From the NCBI GenBank assembly GCA_903887415.1, contig CAISPO010000018.1, forward strand, positions 62,001 through 126,000: DNA of 64,000 bases, in the 5' to 3' direction. Below, piece after piece: positions 8,759-16,830 of the stretch. The notes below the pieces were generated by a model. That model was given only the letters and a program-made list of their open reading frames with translations, did no database searches and had not been told where the DNA came from. Position 1 is the first letter of the stretch. Each line of letters starts with the position of its first letter. A program made the position numbers and the translations under genes. This stretch comes from an uncultured Bacteroidota bacterium (lineage in GTDB: Bacteria > Bacteroidota > Bacteroidia > Chitinophagales > Chitinophagaceae).

Positions 8759-10954
8759 CTACCTCATGAACAGCAGTTCACGGTACTTCGGCAGCGGCCA
8801 CAGCTTATCATCCACCACCAGTTCCAGCTTATCGGCATGGTAGCGTATTTTATCAAAGTATGGCTTCACTTCGTGGCAATACTTCAATGCCCGCTTGTGG
8901 TAGTCAGCTATCTCATTCGCCTTCTTCCTGGCTTCCAGCATAGCTTCCACGTTGTCGTTCACGTTCTGTATATGCCCGCTGATCACCTCTATCAGGTTTA
9001 GCTGAGCTTTGTAGCTTTTCTTGTCCAGCCCTATTTCTTTCAGGCCGCGCACATTTTCCACCAGCGTATTCTGGTAATTAATAGCCGCAGGCAGCACGTG
9101 GTTTGTGGCCAGGTAGCCTATCAGGCGCGCTTCTATCTGCACTTTCTTTACATAGTCTTCCAGCATTATTTCGTGGCGCGCTTCCAGCTCGCGCTTGCTG
9201 TAGATGCCGTTATCATAAAATAACTGCTTCCCTTTTTCAGTTACAAAAGCATCGAGTGCCTCCGGTGTCGTTTTGAAATTATTCAGCCCGCGGCGCTCTG
9301 CTTCTTCTGCCCATTCAGCGCTGTAGTTATCGCCTTCAAACCGTATTTTTTTAGATTTCGAAATGTAATCGCGAAGCACCTGCAATACGGCTATTTCCTT
9401 TTTATCACCTTTTTCTACGAGCGCGTCCACATCTTTTTTGAACTGCTTGAGCGTTTCTGCCATTATTGTATTCAGCACCACCATTGGCGATGCGCAGTTG
9501 GCCGATGAGCCCACCGCGCGGAACTCAAATTTATTGCCGGTAAATGCGAATGGGCTGGTACGGTTACGGTCGGTATTATCCATCAGCAGCTCAGGTATCT
9601 GCTTGTGTATATCCAGCTTCAGTATCACCTCATCCTGCTCTGTGAATTTTTCCTTCACTCTCATTTCCACTTCGTCCAGCACATCACTCAGGTACTTGCC
9701 TATATACACAGATATAATAGCCGGTGGCGCTTCATTGGCGCCCAGGCGGTGGTCATTGTTTGCCGAGGCTATCGCGCCGCGCAGCAGATCATCATAGTCA
9801 TGTACCGCCTTTATTGCATTTACAAAAAAGGTGAGGAACATAAGGTTCGTACGCGGTGTCTTGCCCGGTGAGAGCAGGTTCACCCCCGTGTCCGTAGCGA
9901 GGCTCCAGTTATTGTGCTTGCCGCTGCCGTTCACACCCGCAAATGGCTTTTCATGCAGCAGTGCTTTCAGCTTATGGCGCTTGGCTACTTTGTTCATTAC
10001 GTCCATCAGCAGGGTATTGTGATCCACTGCTATGTTGCACTCTTCAAATATCGGCGCGCACTCAAACTGCGATGGTGCTACCTCATTATGGCGGGTGCGC
10101 AGCGGTATGCCTAGCTTGTAAGACTCCTGCTCAAAATCCTGCATGAAGGCATATACGCGCTCCGGTATAGAACCAAAGTAGTGGTCTTCAAGCTGCTGGC
10201 CTTTTGCTGGCCCGTGGCCAAGTAGTGTACGTCCGCACATCATCAGGTCGGGGCGGGCATTTGCAAGCGCTTCGTCTATTACAAAATACTCCTGCTCCCA
10301 GCCCAGCGTGGCGGTTACCTTGCTCACATTCTTATCAAAGAAGTGGCACACATCCACAGCAGCCTTATCCAGTGCAGCTATAGATTTCAGCAGCGGCGCT
10401 TTATAATCCAGGCTTTCACCATTGTAGGCAATGAATATAGTTGGTATGCAAAGTGTCTTTCCGGAGCCCGACTCCATAATGAACGCCGGAGAAGACGGGT
10501 CCCATGCGGTATAGCCGCGTGCCTCAAATGTAGCACGTATGCCGCCGTTCGGAAAGCTGGATGCGTCTGGCTCCTGCTGTATAAGCGCATCACCATCAAA
10601 AAGCTCTATGGCAGTGCCATCGCTTTTTATGGTAAAGAAGGAATCATGTTTTTCAGCAGTGGTGCCCGTAAGCGGCTGGAACCAGTGGGTGAAGTGTGTT
10701 ACACCTCTTTCTTCCGCCCATGATTTCATACCGGCTGCTACCTGGTCGGCCATGCGGCGGTCAACCCGCGAACCTGCTTTTGCCGAGTTCATCAGGCTTT
10801 TGTAAGCCTCATCGCTCAGGTGCTCCCGCATGGTGCGGCCCGTAAATACATTGCTCGCGAATATGGCAGTTATTTTTTTCTCCCCATATCCGCTGATCTT
10901 CTTCTCCTCGGCTGTAGCTACCGACTGAAGTGCCTGAAAACGTATATTCGACAT
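8759..10954 (-). CDS. glnN: Type III glutamine synthetase (GSIII)
   Basis: It makes glutamine from glutamate, ammonia and ATP in the cytoplasm. The 731 residues fit GSIII (about 720-730) rather than the 440-470 of GSI. Visible GS landmarks include GWEQEYFVID (metal-binding Glu), HGPAKGQQLEDHYFG, RHNEVAPSQFECAP, the NGSGKHNNWS segment and NRTSPFAFTGNKFEFR. The long C-terminal helical region is specific to GSIII. It is a single-gene unit with its own consensus promoter and terminator. GSIII is the common glutamine synthetase of Bacteroidota. Confidence 0.97.
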   Translation of the reverse strand: MSNIRFQALQSVATAEEKKISGYGEKKITAIFASNVFTGRTMREHLSDEAYKSLMNSAKAGSRVDRRMADQVAAGMKSWAEERGVTHFTHWFQPLTGTTAEKHDSFFTIKSDGTAIELFDGDALIQQEPDASSFPNGGIRATFEARGYTAWDPSSPAFIMESGSGKTLCIPTIFIAYNGESLDYKAPLLKSIAALDKAAVDVCHFFDKNVSKVTATLGWEQEYFVIDEALANARPDLMMCGRTLLGHGPAKGQQLEDHYFGSIPERVYAFMQDFEQESYKLGIPLRTRHNEVAPSQFECAPIFEECNIAVDHNTLLMDVMNKVAKRHKLKALLHEKPFAGVNGSGKHNNWSLATDTGVNLLSPGKTPRTNLMFLTFFVNAIKAVHDYDDLLRGAIASANNDHRLGANEAPPAIISVYIGKYLSDVLDEVEMRVKEKFTEQDEVILKLDIHKQIPELLMDNTDRNRTSPFAFTGNKFEFRAVGSSANCASPMVVLNTIMAETLKQFKKDVDALVEKGDKKEIAVLQVLRDYISKSKKIRFEGDNYSAEWAEEAERRGLNNFKTTPEALDAFVTEKGKQLFYDNGIYSKRELEARHEIMLEDYVKKVQIEARLIGYLATNHVLPAAINYQNTLVENVRGLKEIGLDKKSYKAQLNLIEVISGHIQNVNDNVEAMLEARKKANEIADYHKRALKYCHEVKPYFDKIRYHADKLELVVDDKLWPLPKYRELLFMR

Positions 10955-10970
10955 AATATTAAATTTTATG

Positions 10971-11000
10971 CAAATCTAGTGTTTTTCAGCAATTCTCAAA
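10971..11000 (-). promoter_or_regulatory. Bacteroidota-type promoter of glnN
   Basis: On the minus strand TTTG (10997-11000), an 18-nt spacer and TAGATTTGC (the TAGATTTG core at 10971-10978) fit the primary sigma consensus TTTG-N17-23-TAnnTTTG. The ATG at 10954 would leave a leader of about 10 nt. Confidence 0.75.
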
Positions 11001-11053
11001 AATATTTTCTATTTTTTGTATGAATTGATAACATTGTAAATAAAATAATGTTA

Positions 11054-11689
11054 TTAATAGATTGCCCAGTCTTGAGCAGAAACCACGTAAGAGCACGTAA
11101 AATCAGTATTTATTATATTTTCTATCAATATCATTTGCGGCATCCTATTTGCTTTAAAATAAATCGTCATGTTATAATTTGGTGGTTGATTGCCGAAAAC
11201 TTCGATAGGGATGTGCTCTATAAAGTCAACTCCACGCTTGCCATTCCATTTATAAACTGCCTCTTTAGCGCTCCATGCCAGTGTCAATAATTTAGGATCA
11301 TTCTGAAATAGGTTTTGCTCCTCCACGGAGAGGTACTTGTGCTGTATCTGCTCTATCCTTGGGTGCCAGGTCTGTATATCTATGCCGGCCTCCTCATATG
11401 GGTCTATTATCGCAGCTACGTAAGGCCACGAGTGGGAAATAGAAAAGAAGAAAGCATTATTGTCTATCCTTGGCTTATCATGTTCATCCTTTGCAATCTG
11501 GTGCAGCGGAAAATCTGTCTCCAGGTGCTTCAGCAGAAACCGCCCCGCCAGGTGCTCTATCCGCCGCCGTTCATTCTTCATATCAGAGGTCATGCCCGTA
11601 CGCTCCATAAAAAAAGCCTCATCCTCTTCAACTTTCCATATGGCAGCAAGCCCGTGGTTACCTACTTCCCATTCTTTGTATAGTGGCAT
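11054..11689 (-). CDS. 4'-phosphopantetheinyl transferase (Sfp type)
   Basis: It transfers the phosphopantetheine arm of CoA to a Ser of carrier proteins (ACP or PCP). From ATG 11689 the protein is 211 residues, with SISHS at 83-87, the Mg-binding GIDIQ at 102-106 and WSAKEAVYK at 139-147, the three signature blocks of the superfamily. The frame extends upstream to a GTG at 11770, but those 27 codons come from the direct repeat at 11759-11834 and its flank, so the later start is preferred. No carrier protein or synthase gene lies nearby. It may be the genome's general AcpS-type activity. Confidence 0.88.
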   Translation of the reverse strand: MPLYKEWEVGNHGLAAIWKVEEDEAFFMERTGMTSDMKNERRRIEHLAGRFLLKHLETDFPLHQIAKDEHDKPRIDNNAFFFSISHSWPYVAAIIDPYEEAGIDIQTWHPRIEQIQHKYLSVEEQNLFQNDPKLLTLAWSAKEAVYKWNGKRGVDFIEHIPIEVFGNQPPNYNMTIYFKANRMPQMILIENIINTDFTCSYVVSAQDWAIY

Positions 11690-11710
11690 CTTGACTAAGA
11701 TTTTTACGAT

Positions 11711-11858
11711 TAAGGGATAATAGGATATCCGAGTAAATAGATCATCCGCGCAAATTAACAAATCAGCCACTATAAAAAATAAGAGACCCGCGCATCTTAA
11801 AATCCTCCCATCCTAAAAATCATAGTTCAGACATAAAGGATAATAGGATGCGCGAGTG
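11711..11858 (+). repeat. GGATAATAGGAT short repeat pair around direct repeat copy 1
   Basis: GGATAATAGGAT followed by TATCCGAGT or GCGCGAGT occurs at about 11714 and again at about 11838, on both sides of the left direct-repeat copy. It is AT-rich and non-coding, and may belong to a larger composite repeat. Confidence 0.5.
11759..11834 (+). repeat. Direct repeat, copy 1, flanking the GxxExxY gene
   Basis: It shares with 12282-12364 the blocks CAAATCAGCC, CGCGCATCyTAArATCCT, CATCCyAwAAATC and TAGTTCAGACAT in the same order and orientation. On the minus strand the core begins GTCTGAAC. The spacing differs by only 7 bp. The gene between the copies is entirely contained. Confidence 0.82.
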
Positions 11859-11873
11859 GCAATATTAATGTTA

Positions 11874-12269
11874 TTACGCCATATCCTTTTTTGAATCCGG
11901 ATGTTTGGTGTTATAAATGCGTTTGTACTCAAGGCTATTGGCTCCGAAATTTATAGGCAGCCCAACTGGCAGATTATAGGCTTCAAGATAATTTCTGCAT
12001 TGGTTAATGTTGGATCCGTTCAATGCAATAATTGCCTTTAGCTCGACCATGATCTTATCTTCAACGAAAAAATCCACTCTCCTTGTTCCTATATCAATAC
12101 CCTCATAAAAGATAGTCATTTCTAGCTCTCTGGCAAAATGAATGCGTTGCTTCTCAAATTCTATCGCTAGAGCCCTTTGATAGATCACCTCCTGAAAGCC
12201 ATTTCCCAGAGTGTTGTGTACTTTCATCGCACAACTAATTATTTTGTGCGTTATCTCATTATAGATCAT
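11874..12269 (-). CDS. GxxExxY family protein (PD-(D/E)XK-like fold)
   Basis: About 131 residues from ATG 12269. The N-terminal block NEITHKIISCAMKVHNTLG is followed by GFQEVIY, the GxxExxY signature. RVDFFVEDKIMVELKAI then gives a D...E-x-K pattern like that of PD-(D/E)XK nuclease-fold proteins. The family is abundant and often multicopy in Bacteroidota; its biochemical role is unknown. An upstream TTG (12296) adds nine codons that lie in the right-hand direct repeat, so the ATG is preferred. The gene sits exactly between two direct repeats, suggesting it moves as a cassette. Confidence 0.85.
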   Translation of the reverse strand: MIYNEITHKIISCAMKVHNTLGNGFQEVIYQRALAIEFEKQRIHFARELEMTIFYEGIDIGTRRVDFFVEDKIMVELKAIIALNGSNINQCRNYLEAYNLPVGLPINFGANSLEYKRIYNTKHPDSKKDMA

Positions 12270-12281
12270 AATGTAAATTGG

Positions 12282-12364
12282 CAAATCAGCCGACAATAGA
12301 CAAAGTACACCTATACATCGCGCATCCTAAGATCCTTTCATCCCATAAATCTTAGTTCAGACAT
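12282..12364 (+). repeat. Direct repeat, copy 2, flanking the GxxExxY gene
   Basis: Second copy of the 76-83 bp repeat, same orientation as 11759-11834. It ends at TAGTTCAGACAT, two bases before the stop codon of the propeller gene, and overlaps the N-terminal extension of the GxxExxY frame. Confidence 0.82.
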
Positions 12365-12365
12365 T

Positions 12366-14153
12366 CTATTCCACCACAAGTTTCCCATGGTATTCCTGCG
12401 CTCCGCCCTGTAATAAAATAGTGTAAATGCCCTTAGCCATGCCATTTAAGTTTATCGCGTATTTGTTTTCACCTATCCTTGCATGCAAAGTTTGCTCGTT
12501 TACTATACGCCCATATATGTCCAGTATCTTCAAATCATAGATTCCTGCTTTCGCGCAGTCGAACGTAACAGTTGCATTTTCACTGGCCGGGTTAGGGTAA
12601 ATATACACGCGTTCCGTCTGTGGGTTAACAGTTACCGTATTTAATGATGCTAATGATGCACCGCATGTAGCAAAAGCAAACGGCGCAGAAGGATTACCAT
12701 TTGCGGTTACCTGCATATTGTATATACCTTCAGGCATCGTGCTTGGAAGAATGATCGTAACTGTGTCCGGCAATGTCCCGGTCATAACACCGGTTCTGTT
12801 CCAGTTGATGCTTTTGGCATAGTAAACAGTGCTGTCATGGGTAAACCTTACTATCGGCCGGTTGGTCGCCATTTGCCAGTCATCACCAAAGGTTACCCCC
12901 TCAGAGATACCGTTAAAAAGCTGGCCTGTAACCACAAATGTATCACAGCTTATTTTGAATACACTGTCAACAACAGGCTTTCCTTCTACCAGGGGTGTGC
13001 CATCGGGCACATACTCATAATACTGGGTAGAGCCATTTGCGGTTCCTGTTAGCACACTGCCATCAGGCAGTTGCAGCATATGTACTTCCTCACATAGCAT
13101 CTCCAGTGTAGAGTCACCGTTTGGTGTCAGGATTCTGGTAAACGAATCAGTGAGATAGTTAAATTCAAAAAACGCAGCAGGAGTGCTGAAACCAGCGCCG
13201 GTGTAGGGCTCGGCTACAAAAAGAATTTTTCCGTTCGGCATCATCGCCGCATTGGCGTCCTTGGTTGCCCATACATGATAGGGTGCAATAGTGCTGTAGG
13301 GCAGCGCAGGCCCGGCAGCCCAGGTTCCGGGGCTCACACTTCCTGATGGTGTATAGAATGCAGTAGCCCCGTTACCGCCAAAGAACATTGCCCTGCCATC
13401 CGGTAATAATACTCCCGGCCCCAGTTCAATGTCTGGGCTCCACAACATTACAGGCAAAGTATCATCGGGTATCCATTGGCCGAGGGACGGGATATACCGC
13501 TCGGAATTCTGGCTGTTCGCATCTACAGCAAGAAAGCTGCCATCGGGCAACTTTACCCATTCCCCTTCTTCCTGGCTTTCTATACACCTGTCTGTCGTAT
13601 CAAAGGTATTGGTAACCGGGTTATAGATCAGGTTGCCATTGAATGAAAAAAAGACAGAGCCCTGGTCAAAATTCTGCATCACAGTCCCATCCGGCAACAA
13701 TTCAGACATACAATCATTAATGTAAGTTGACACGCCATTTGAGGGCAGCGGTGTCCATACATTGGCTATAGGGTCATATATTTCCCCATTATTATATCCG
13801 GTACCTAATTCGCCGCCAGCCACATATACACGCCCGTCTTTAAGCACTTGCGATGCAAAAAACTGTCTTGTCCAGCCCATAGAAGCAATGGTATCCCATG
13901 TCCCATTAATATAACTGCCGTTTGAGTCCGGTCTCAGCCGGTCCCAGCCCCAGCCGTAAGCGTCACCGCCTCCAGCGTTGGTTTTTACGATAACACTGCC
14001 ATCGGTCATTAATAGCGCTACTCCATTATTGTAATGCGGAGACTGGTGAGTAAGTGCCTTCCATGTACCTTGAGCAAGACCATGGTTTGATAAAAAGACG
14101 GAAAATAATAAAGCAACCAAAAATTTACTGCCTCGAAAAAAATGTAAATTCAT
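12366..14153 (-). CDS. Secreted kelch/galactose-oxidase-like propeller protein with T9SS sorting domain
   Basis: From ATG 14153 it is 595 residues: a signal peptide ending near GLAQ, repeated blades built on LxDGxVxxxGG motifs (LMTDGSVIV, LKDGRVYVAGG, LLPDGRAMFFGG, MPNGKILFV, LPDGSVLTG), an IPT/DUF1929-like region (about 400-500), and a C-terminal YIYPNPASENATV...KGIYTILL...GKLVVE domain of about 80 residues. The last is a type A T9SS sorting signal, so export through the outer membrane and surface attachment or release are expected. The copper ligands of true galactose oxidase were not identified, so enzymatic activity is uncertain. Confidence 0.85.
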   Translation of the reverse strand: MNLHFFRGSKFLVALLFSVFLSNHGLAQGTWKALTHQSPHYNNGVALLMTDGSVIVKTNAGGGDAYGWGWDRLRPDSNGSYINGTWDTIASMGWTRQFFASQVLKDGRVYVAGGELGTGYNNGEIYDPIANVWTPLPSNGVSTYINDCMSELLPDGTVMQNFDQGSVFFSFNGNLIYNPVTNTFDTTDRCIESQEEGEWVKLPDGSFLAVDANSQNSERYIPSLGQWIPDDTLPVMLWSPDIELGPGVLLPDGRAMFFGGNGATAFYTPSGSVSPGTWAAGPALPYSTIAPYHVWATKDANAAMMPNGKILFVAEPYTGAGFSTPAAFFEFNYLTDSFTRILTPNGDSTLEMLCEEVHMLQLPDGSVLTGTANGSTQYYEYVPDGTPLVEGKPVVDSVFKISCDTFVVTGQLFNGISEGVTFGDDWQMATNRPIVRFTHDSTVYYAKSINWNRTGVMTGTLPDTVTIILPSTMPEGIYNMQVTANGNPSAPFAFATCGASLASLNTVTVNPQTERVYIYPNPASENATVTFDCAKAGIYDLKILDIYGRIVNEQTLHARIGENKYAINLNGMAKGIYTILLQGGAQEYHGKLVVE

Positions 14154-14454
14154 ACAACTTGTTTTTGCGATTAAAGACAATTAATATCAGTGGGAAGGTT
14201 GGGCAATAGCTTTTTTACTTTTCGTCCCCGTGCGTCTCCGCCCTTGGCGCGACTCATCGGCAATCATGGAACTCAAGCGGATGCCGAAATGAGTTGGTTA
14301 AACACAGCTCAGCACAAAGGCCAGCTCCTCGTGCCTCCAAAATCATCCCACTCTAAAAATCCCGGTAAGATATCCACAAAATGCTAAATAGCCCGCAAAC
14401 GATGGGTTGCCTTTTGAGTATAAATTGATAAACGTAAACATGGTTAAATTGCAG

Positions 14455-14475
14455 AGCCGTTGCACTGCAACGGCT
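14455..14475. repeat. REP-like palindrome AGCCGTTGCA-C-TGCAACGGCT
   Basis: Perfect 10-bp arms around a single C. The inner GTTGCA/TGCAAC matches the palindrome at 48934-48962, and TGCAACGTCTC recurs at 14491-14501. It is probably a dispersed REP-type element. Confidence 0.65.
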
Positions 14476-14700
14476 AACACATAAGGGCACTGCAACGTCT
14501 CAAACAATGAAACCACCCCGCAAAAACCGGAAGGAAACCGGAAGAAAACCCGCAACTCCATTTTCCACAATCACATGATTATCAGCATAAATCACTTCCG
14601 ATACCACAAGATTTTTTTTCTTCGATCCGGCAATTATACAAAAATGAGCAGCCATGAATGGCGAAATATACCAGCAAGGGGAGAAGCCCTTTCATAAAAA

Positions 14701-14745
14701 AAGCATCCTGAAAATTCTCAAATCCTGAAATCCTGATCTGTGATA
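14701..14745. repeat. ATCCTGAAATCCTGAT repeat-family copy
   Basis: Short tandem units of the ATCCTGAAA type, related to the repeat flanking the GxxExxY gene and to the block at 15344-15410. It lies in non-coding DNA. Confidence 0.55.
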
Positions 14746-14923
14746 CGTTTGCGATACGTTTGTGATATTTTCTAAAGATCAAACCATTAAAAACCAACAA
14801 AATAACCACAGAATTCCACAGGATTTTTTTTTGGTGAAAGGTGTGATATTTCAAACGATAAACCTTTTCACGGCAGGGCAATTTCAACCGTTTTTGTTAT
14901 ATTTGTAAAGCAGATATTGAGGT

Positions 14924-15172
14924 ATGAGTACGGCAGAATTAAAAGAACTACGCAAGGAAGTGAAGAGGGATATTGGCCACGCCGACGAAAAAATAATAAG
15001 GAAGATCTACGTAATGCTGGAAACAGGGGCAGAGTCAGATTTGTGGAATGAAATGCCGGATGAAATTGTAGCAGAACTGGAAGAGTCTATTGCTCAATCG
15101 AAACGGGGGCAAACAATTACGCATGAGCAGGTAAAGAAAAAACACCCTCAATGGTTTACGAAGAGGGTGTGA
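14924..15172 (+). CDS. Antitoxin-like protein of a decayed RelE-type toxin-antitoxin pair
   Basis: 82 residues: a basic helical N-terminus (LKELRKEVKRDIGHADEKIIRKIY) and a C-terminal segment, EESIAQSKRGQTITHEQVKK, like the toxin-binding tail of Bacteroidota RelB-type antitoxins. Immediately downstream is the C-terminal relic of a RelE/ParE-type toxin, which supports the call. With the toxin lost it is an orphan. It may survive by autoregulation, by cross-neutralising another toxin, or simply because it has not yet decayed. Confidence 0.68.
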   Translation: MSTAELKELRKEVKRDIGHADEKIIRKIYVMLETGAESDLWNEMPDEIVAELEESIAQSKRGQTITHEQVKKKHPQWFTKRV

Positions 15173-15198
15173 TAGGGTTATCCTCAAATGAGCGGATG

Positions 15199-15312
15199 AG
15201 GTTCTAAATAAGCGTGTGATCCTGATCTACAAAGTCAAAAGCCGCTTGAAACAGATCGAGGTGTTATTAATTTTGGGATACCTGGCAAAAACCGAAAAGA
15301 TCGCCTTATCAT
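15199..15312 (+). pseudogene. C-terminal relic of a RelE/ParE-family toxin
   Basis: One frame reads EVLNKRVILIYKVKSRLKQ then IEVLLI; a neighbouring frame continues FWDTWQKPKRS. Together these resemble the end of RelE-type toxins (a ...IYKV...IEIL.IFDTRQNPKK pattern). An in-frame TGA precedes the segment, the N-terminal half is missing, and a frameshift lies at about 15270. It follows the antitoxin stop by about 27 bp, the normal toxin position. Confidence 0.6.
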
Positions 15313-15330
15313 AAATAATCTACACATCGA

Positions 15331-16677
15331 ATGACAGACTTAATAATCAGGTTAATCAAAAAAATCAGGAGAATCAAGGTTCAGGCAATCAGGAAAATCA
15401 AGGTTCAGACGACAATCGCCGTGCAGATATTATTTCTGCTCATTGCATTTGCCACCCACGCCCAAACCGAAAAACAAGCAATTCAGGCCAACATCAACAT
15501 ACTCGCCTCTGAGGCTATGCACGGCCGCGGTTATGTAATGCATGGTGCCGAGCAGGCTTCTATATTCATACAGAGAAGGTTCAGGGAATACAAACTAAAA
15601 GCCGTTACCAACGATGGCTCGTTCATACAGGGATACAGTTTCCCGGTAAACACCTTTCCCGGCAAGATGTCACTGAATGTTGATGGTAAGGAACTGGTTC
15701 CCGGTGCAGACTTTTTGATAGATGCGGCCAGCGTTTCCTATACCTGTTCAGACAAGCAGGTCAAAACAATCGATCTGGCTACAATTACTGGTAAGGGCGC
15801 CTGGCGTAAAAAACTGTCTTCCTTTAACGAACAATATGTTTACTGCCTGGAGCATGTGGACAGTTTTTGTAAGTTTTTTGGTGAGCAACCCTCAAAGTTC
15901 GCCGCCACACTGCCCAAAGGATGCTACATTCTGCCGCAGAAAAATAAGTTGATTTGGGATGTTGCGCGGGATACCATAGAGGCAACCGTATTTTATGTAA
16001 AAAAAGATGTACTGCCCGCAGAAATAAAAAATGTGGCGGTGAATGTAGCATCTCTTTTCATCCGAAAAGAAAGAAGCGAAAATGTTATGGCCTGTGTCCC
16101 CGGCACTGTAAAGGATACCTTCATCGCCATCACTGCGCACTATGACCACTTGGGTATGATGGGCGATGCAACGATATTCCCGGGCGCCAGCGACAATGCC
16201 AGCGGCACAGCAATGATGATTTATCTGTCTTCCTACTTTGCAACCCATCCGCAGCATTATTCGATATTATTCATCGCGTTCAGCGGCGAAGAACCTGGGC
16301 TGCTGGGCTCTGCTTTTTATGCAGCGCACCCGGTAGTGCCGCTCGCACAAATAAAATTTCTAACCAACATAGACATTATGGGTGATGCCACCGATGGCGT
16401 CACTGTTGTTAACGCCACCGAATACCCAAGACAATTTGAACTACTGAACAAGATCAATGATGCCAGTCACTATATACCTGTTATCAAAAGCAGGGACAAG
16501 GCGGCCAATAGCGATCATTACCATTTTTCAGAAGCCGGCGTTCCTTCTTTTTTCTTTTATTCAAATGGCGGTAAAGGGTTTTATCACGATGTTTTTGACA
16601 AAGGCGAGGAAACAACGTTGGCCAATGTGGATGGCGTTGCGAAATTGTTGATAGATTTTATAGGTAGTATTAACTAA
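15331..16677 (+). CDS. M28 family metallopeptidase, secreted
   Basis: A 448-residue zinc aminopeptidase-like protein. Di-zinc site residues appear in AHYDHLG (about 270-275), GASDNASG (D288), SGEEPGLLGS (about E320/E321), NIDIMGD (D348) and the late YHDVFD His. A signal peptide, QILFLLIAFATHAQ, ends at about residue 45 and is preceded by about 30 very basic residues encoded by a repeat (15344-15410). A GTG at 15421 would give a normal-length signal peptide and may be the true start. It probably trims peptides in the periplasm or outside the cell. Confidence 0.88.
   Translation: MTDLIIRLIKKIRRIKVQAIRKIKVQTTIAVQILFLLIAFATHAQTEKQAIQANINILASEAMHGRGYVMHGAEQASIFIQRRFREYKLKAVTNDGSFIQGYSFPVNTFPGKMSLNVDGKELVPGADFLIDAASVSYTCSDKQVKTIDLATITGKGAWRKKLSSFNEQYVYCLEHVDSFCKFFGEQPSKFAATLPKGCYILPQKNKLIWDVARDTIEATVFYVKKDVLPAEIKNVAVNVASLFIRKERSENVMACVPGTVKDTFIAITAHYDHLGMMGDATIFPGASDNASGTAMMIYLSSYFATHPQHYSILFIAFSGEEPGLLGSAFYAAHPVVPLAQIKFLTNIDIMGDATDGVTVVNATEYPRQFELLNKINDASHYIPVIKSRDKAANSDHYHFSEAGVPSFFFYSNGGKGFYHDVFDKGEETTLANVDGVAKLLIDFIGSIN
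15344..15410 (+). repeat. AATCAGG/GTTCAGAC repeat inside the 5' end of the peptidase gene
   Basis: Imperfect units of about 11-12 bp (AATCAGGTTAATCA, AATCAGGAGAATCA, AATCAGGAAAATCA), each with an AAGGTTCAG block, ending GTTCAGAC. It is the same family as the repeats around 11.8 and 12.3 kb. It encodes the run of Ile/Arg/Lys/Val in the peptidase leader. Confidence 0.7.
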
Positions 16678-16830
16678 GGGCAATTATTTAGATTATTGGC
16701 ATATATTTTGTTCTAGTTTAATTTCCCGCACATATTGACTATTAGCGGGTATTTACTATTTTTGGCTAATATTGTTAATTGTGCAGGTATGAAACAGGTG
16801 TTCTATCTGCGGCCGATCGTTTCGGGGGCA

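Larger units (their letters stand above)
14181..14923. other. Long intergenic stretch with repeats and no convincing gene
   Basis: About 740 bp between divergent genes. It holds a 21-nt perfect palindrome (14455-14475), a half copy of the same motif at 14491-14501, a block of the ATCCTGAAATCCTGAT repeat family (about 14701-14745) and a tandem GATACGTTTG duplication (about 14741-14764). A 101-codon minus-strand frame at 14582-14887 is built from this repeat DNA and shows no protein family features. Confidence 0.6.

Noticed and set aside
11711-12364. Repeats as a possible CRISPR array
   Set aside because: Only two copies, flanking a gene, with no regular spacers and no cas genes.
14582-14887. 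101-codon minus-strand frame in the 14.2-14.9 kb gap
   Set aside because: Overlaps repeat-family DNA, and the translation has no domain or signal; treated as non-coding.
16681-16760. Promoter for the lipoprotein gene at TATATTTTG
   Set aside because: Spacing within the element does not fit TAnnTTTG and no TTTG is properly placed.
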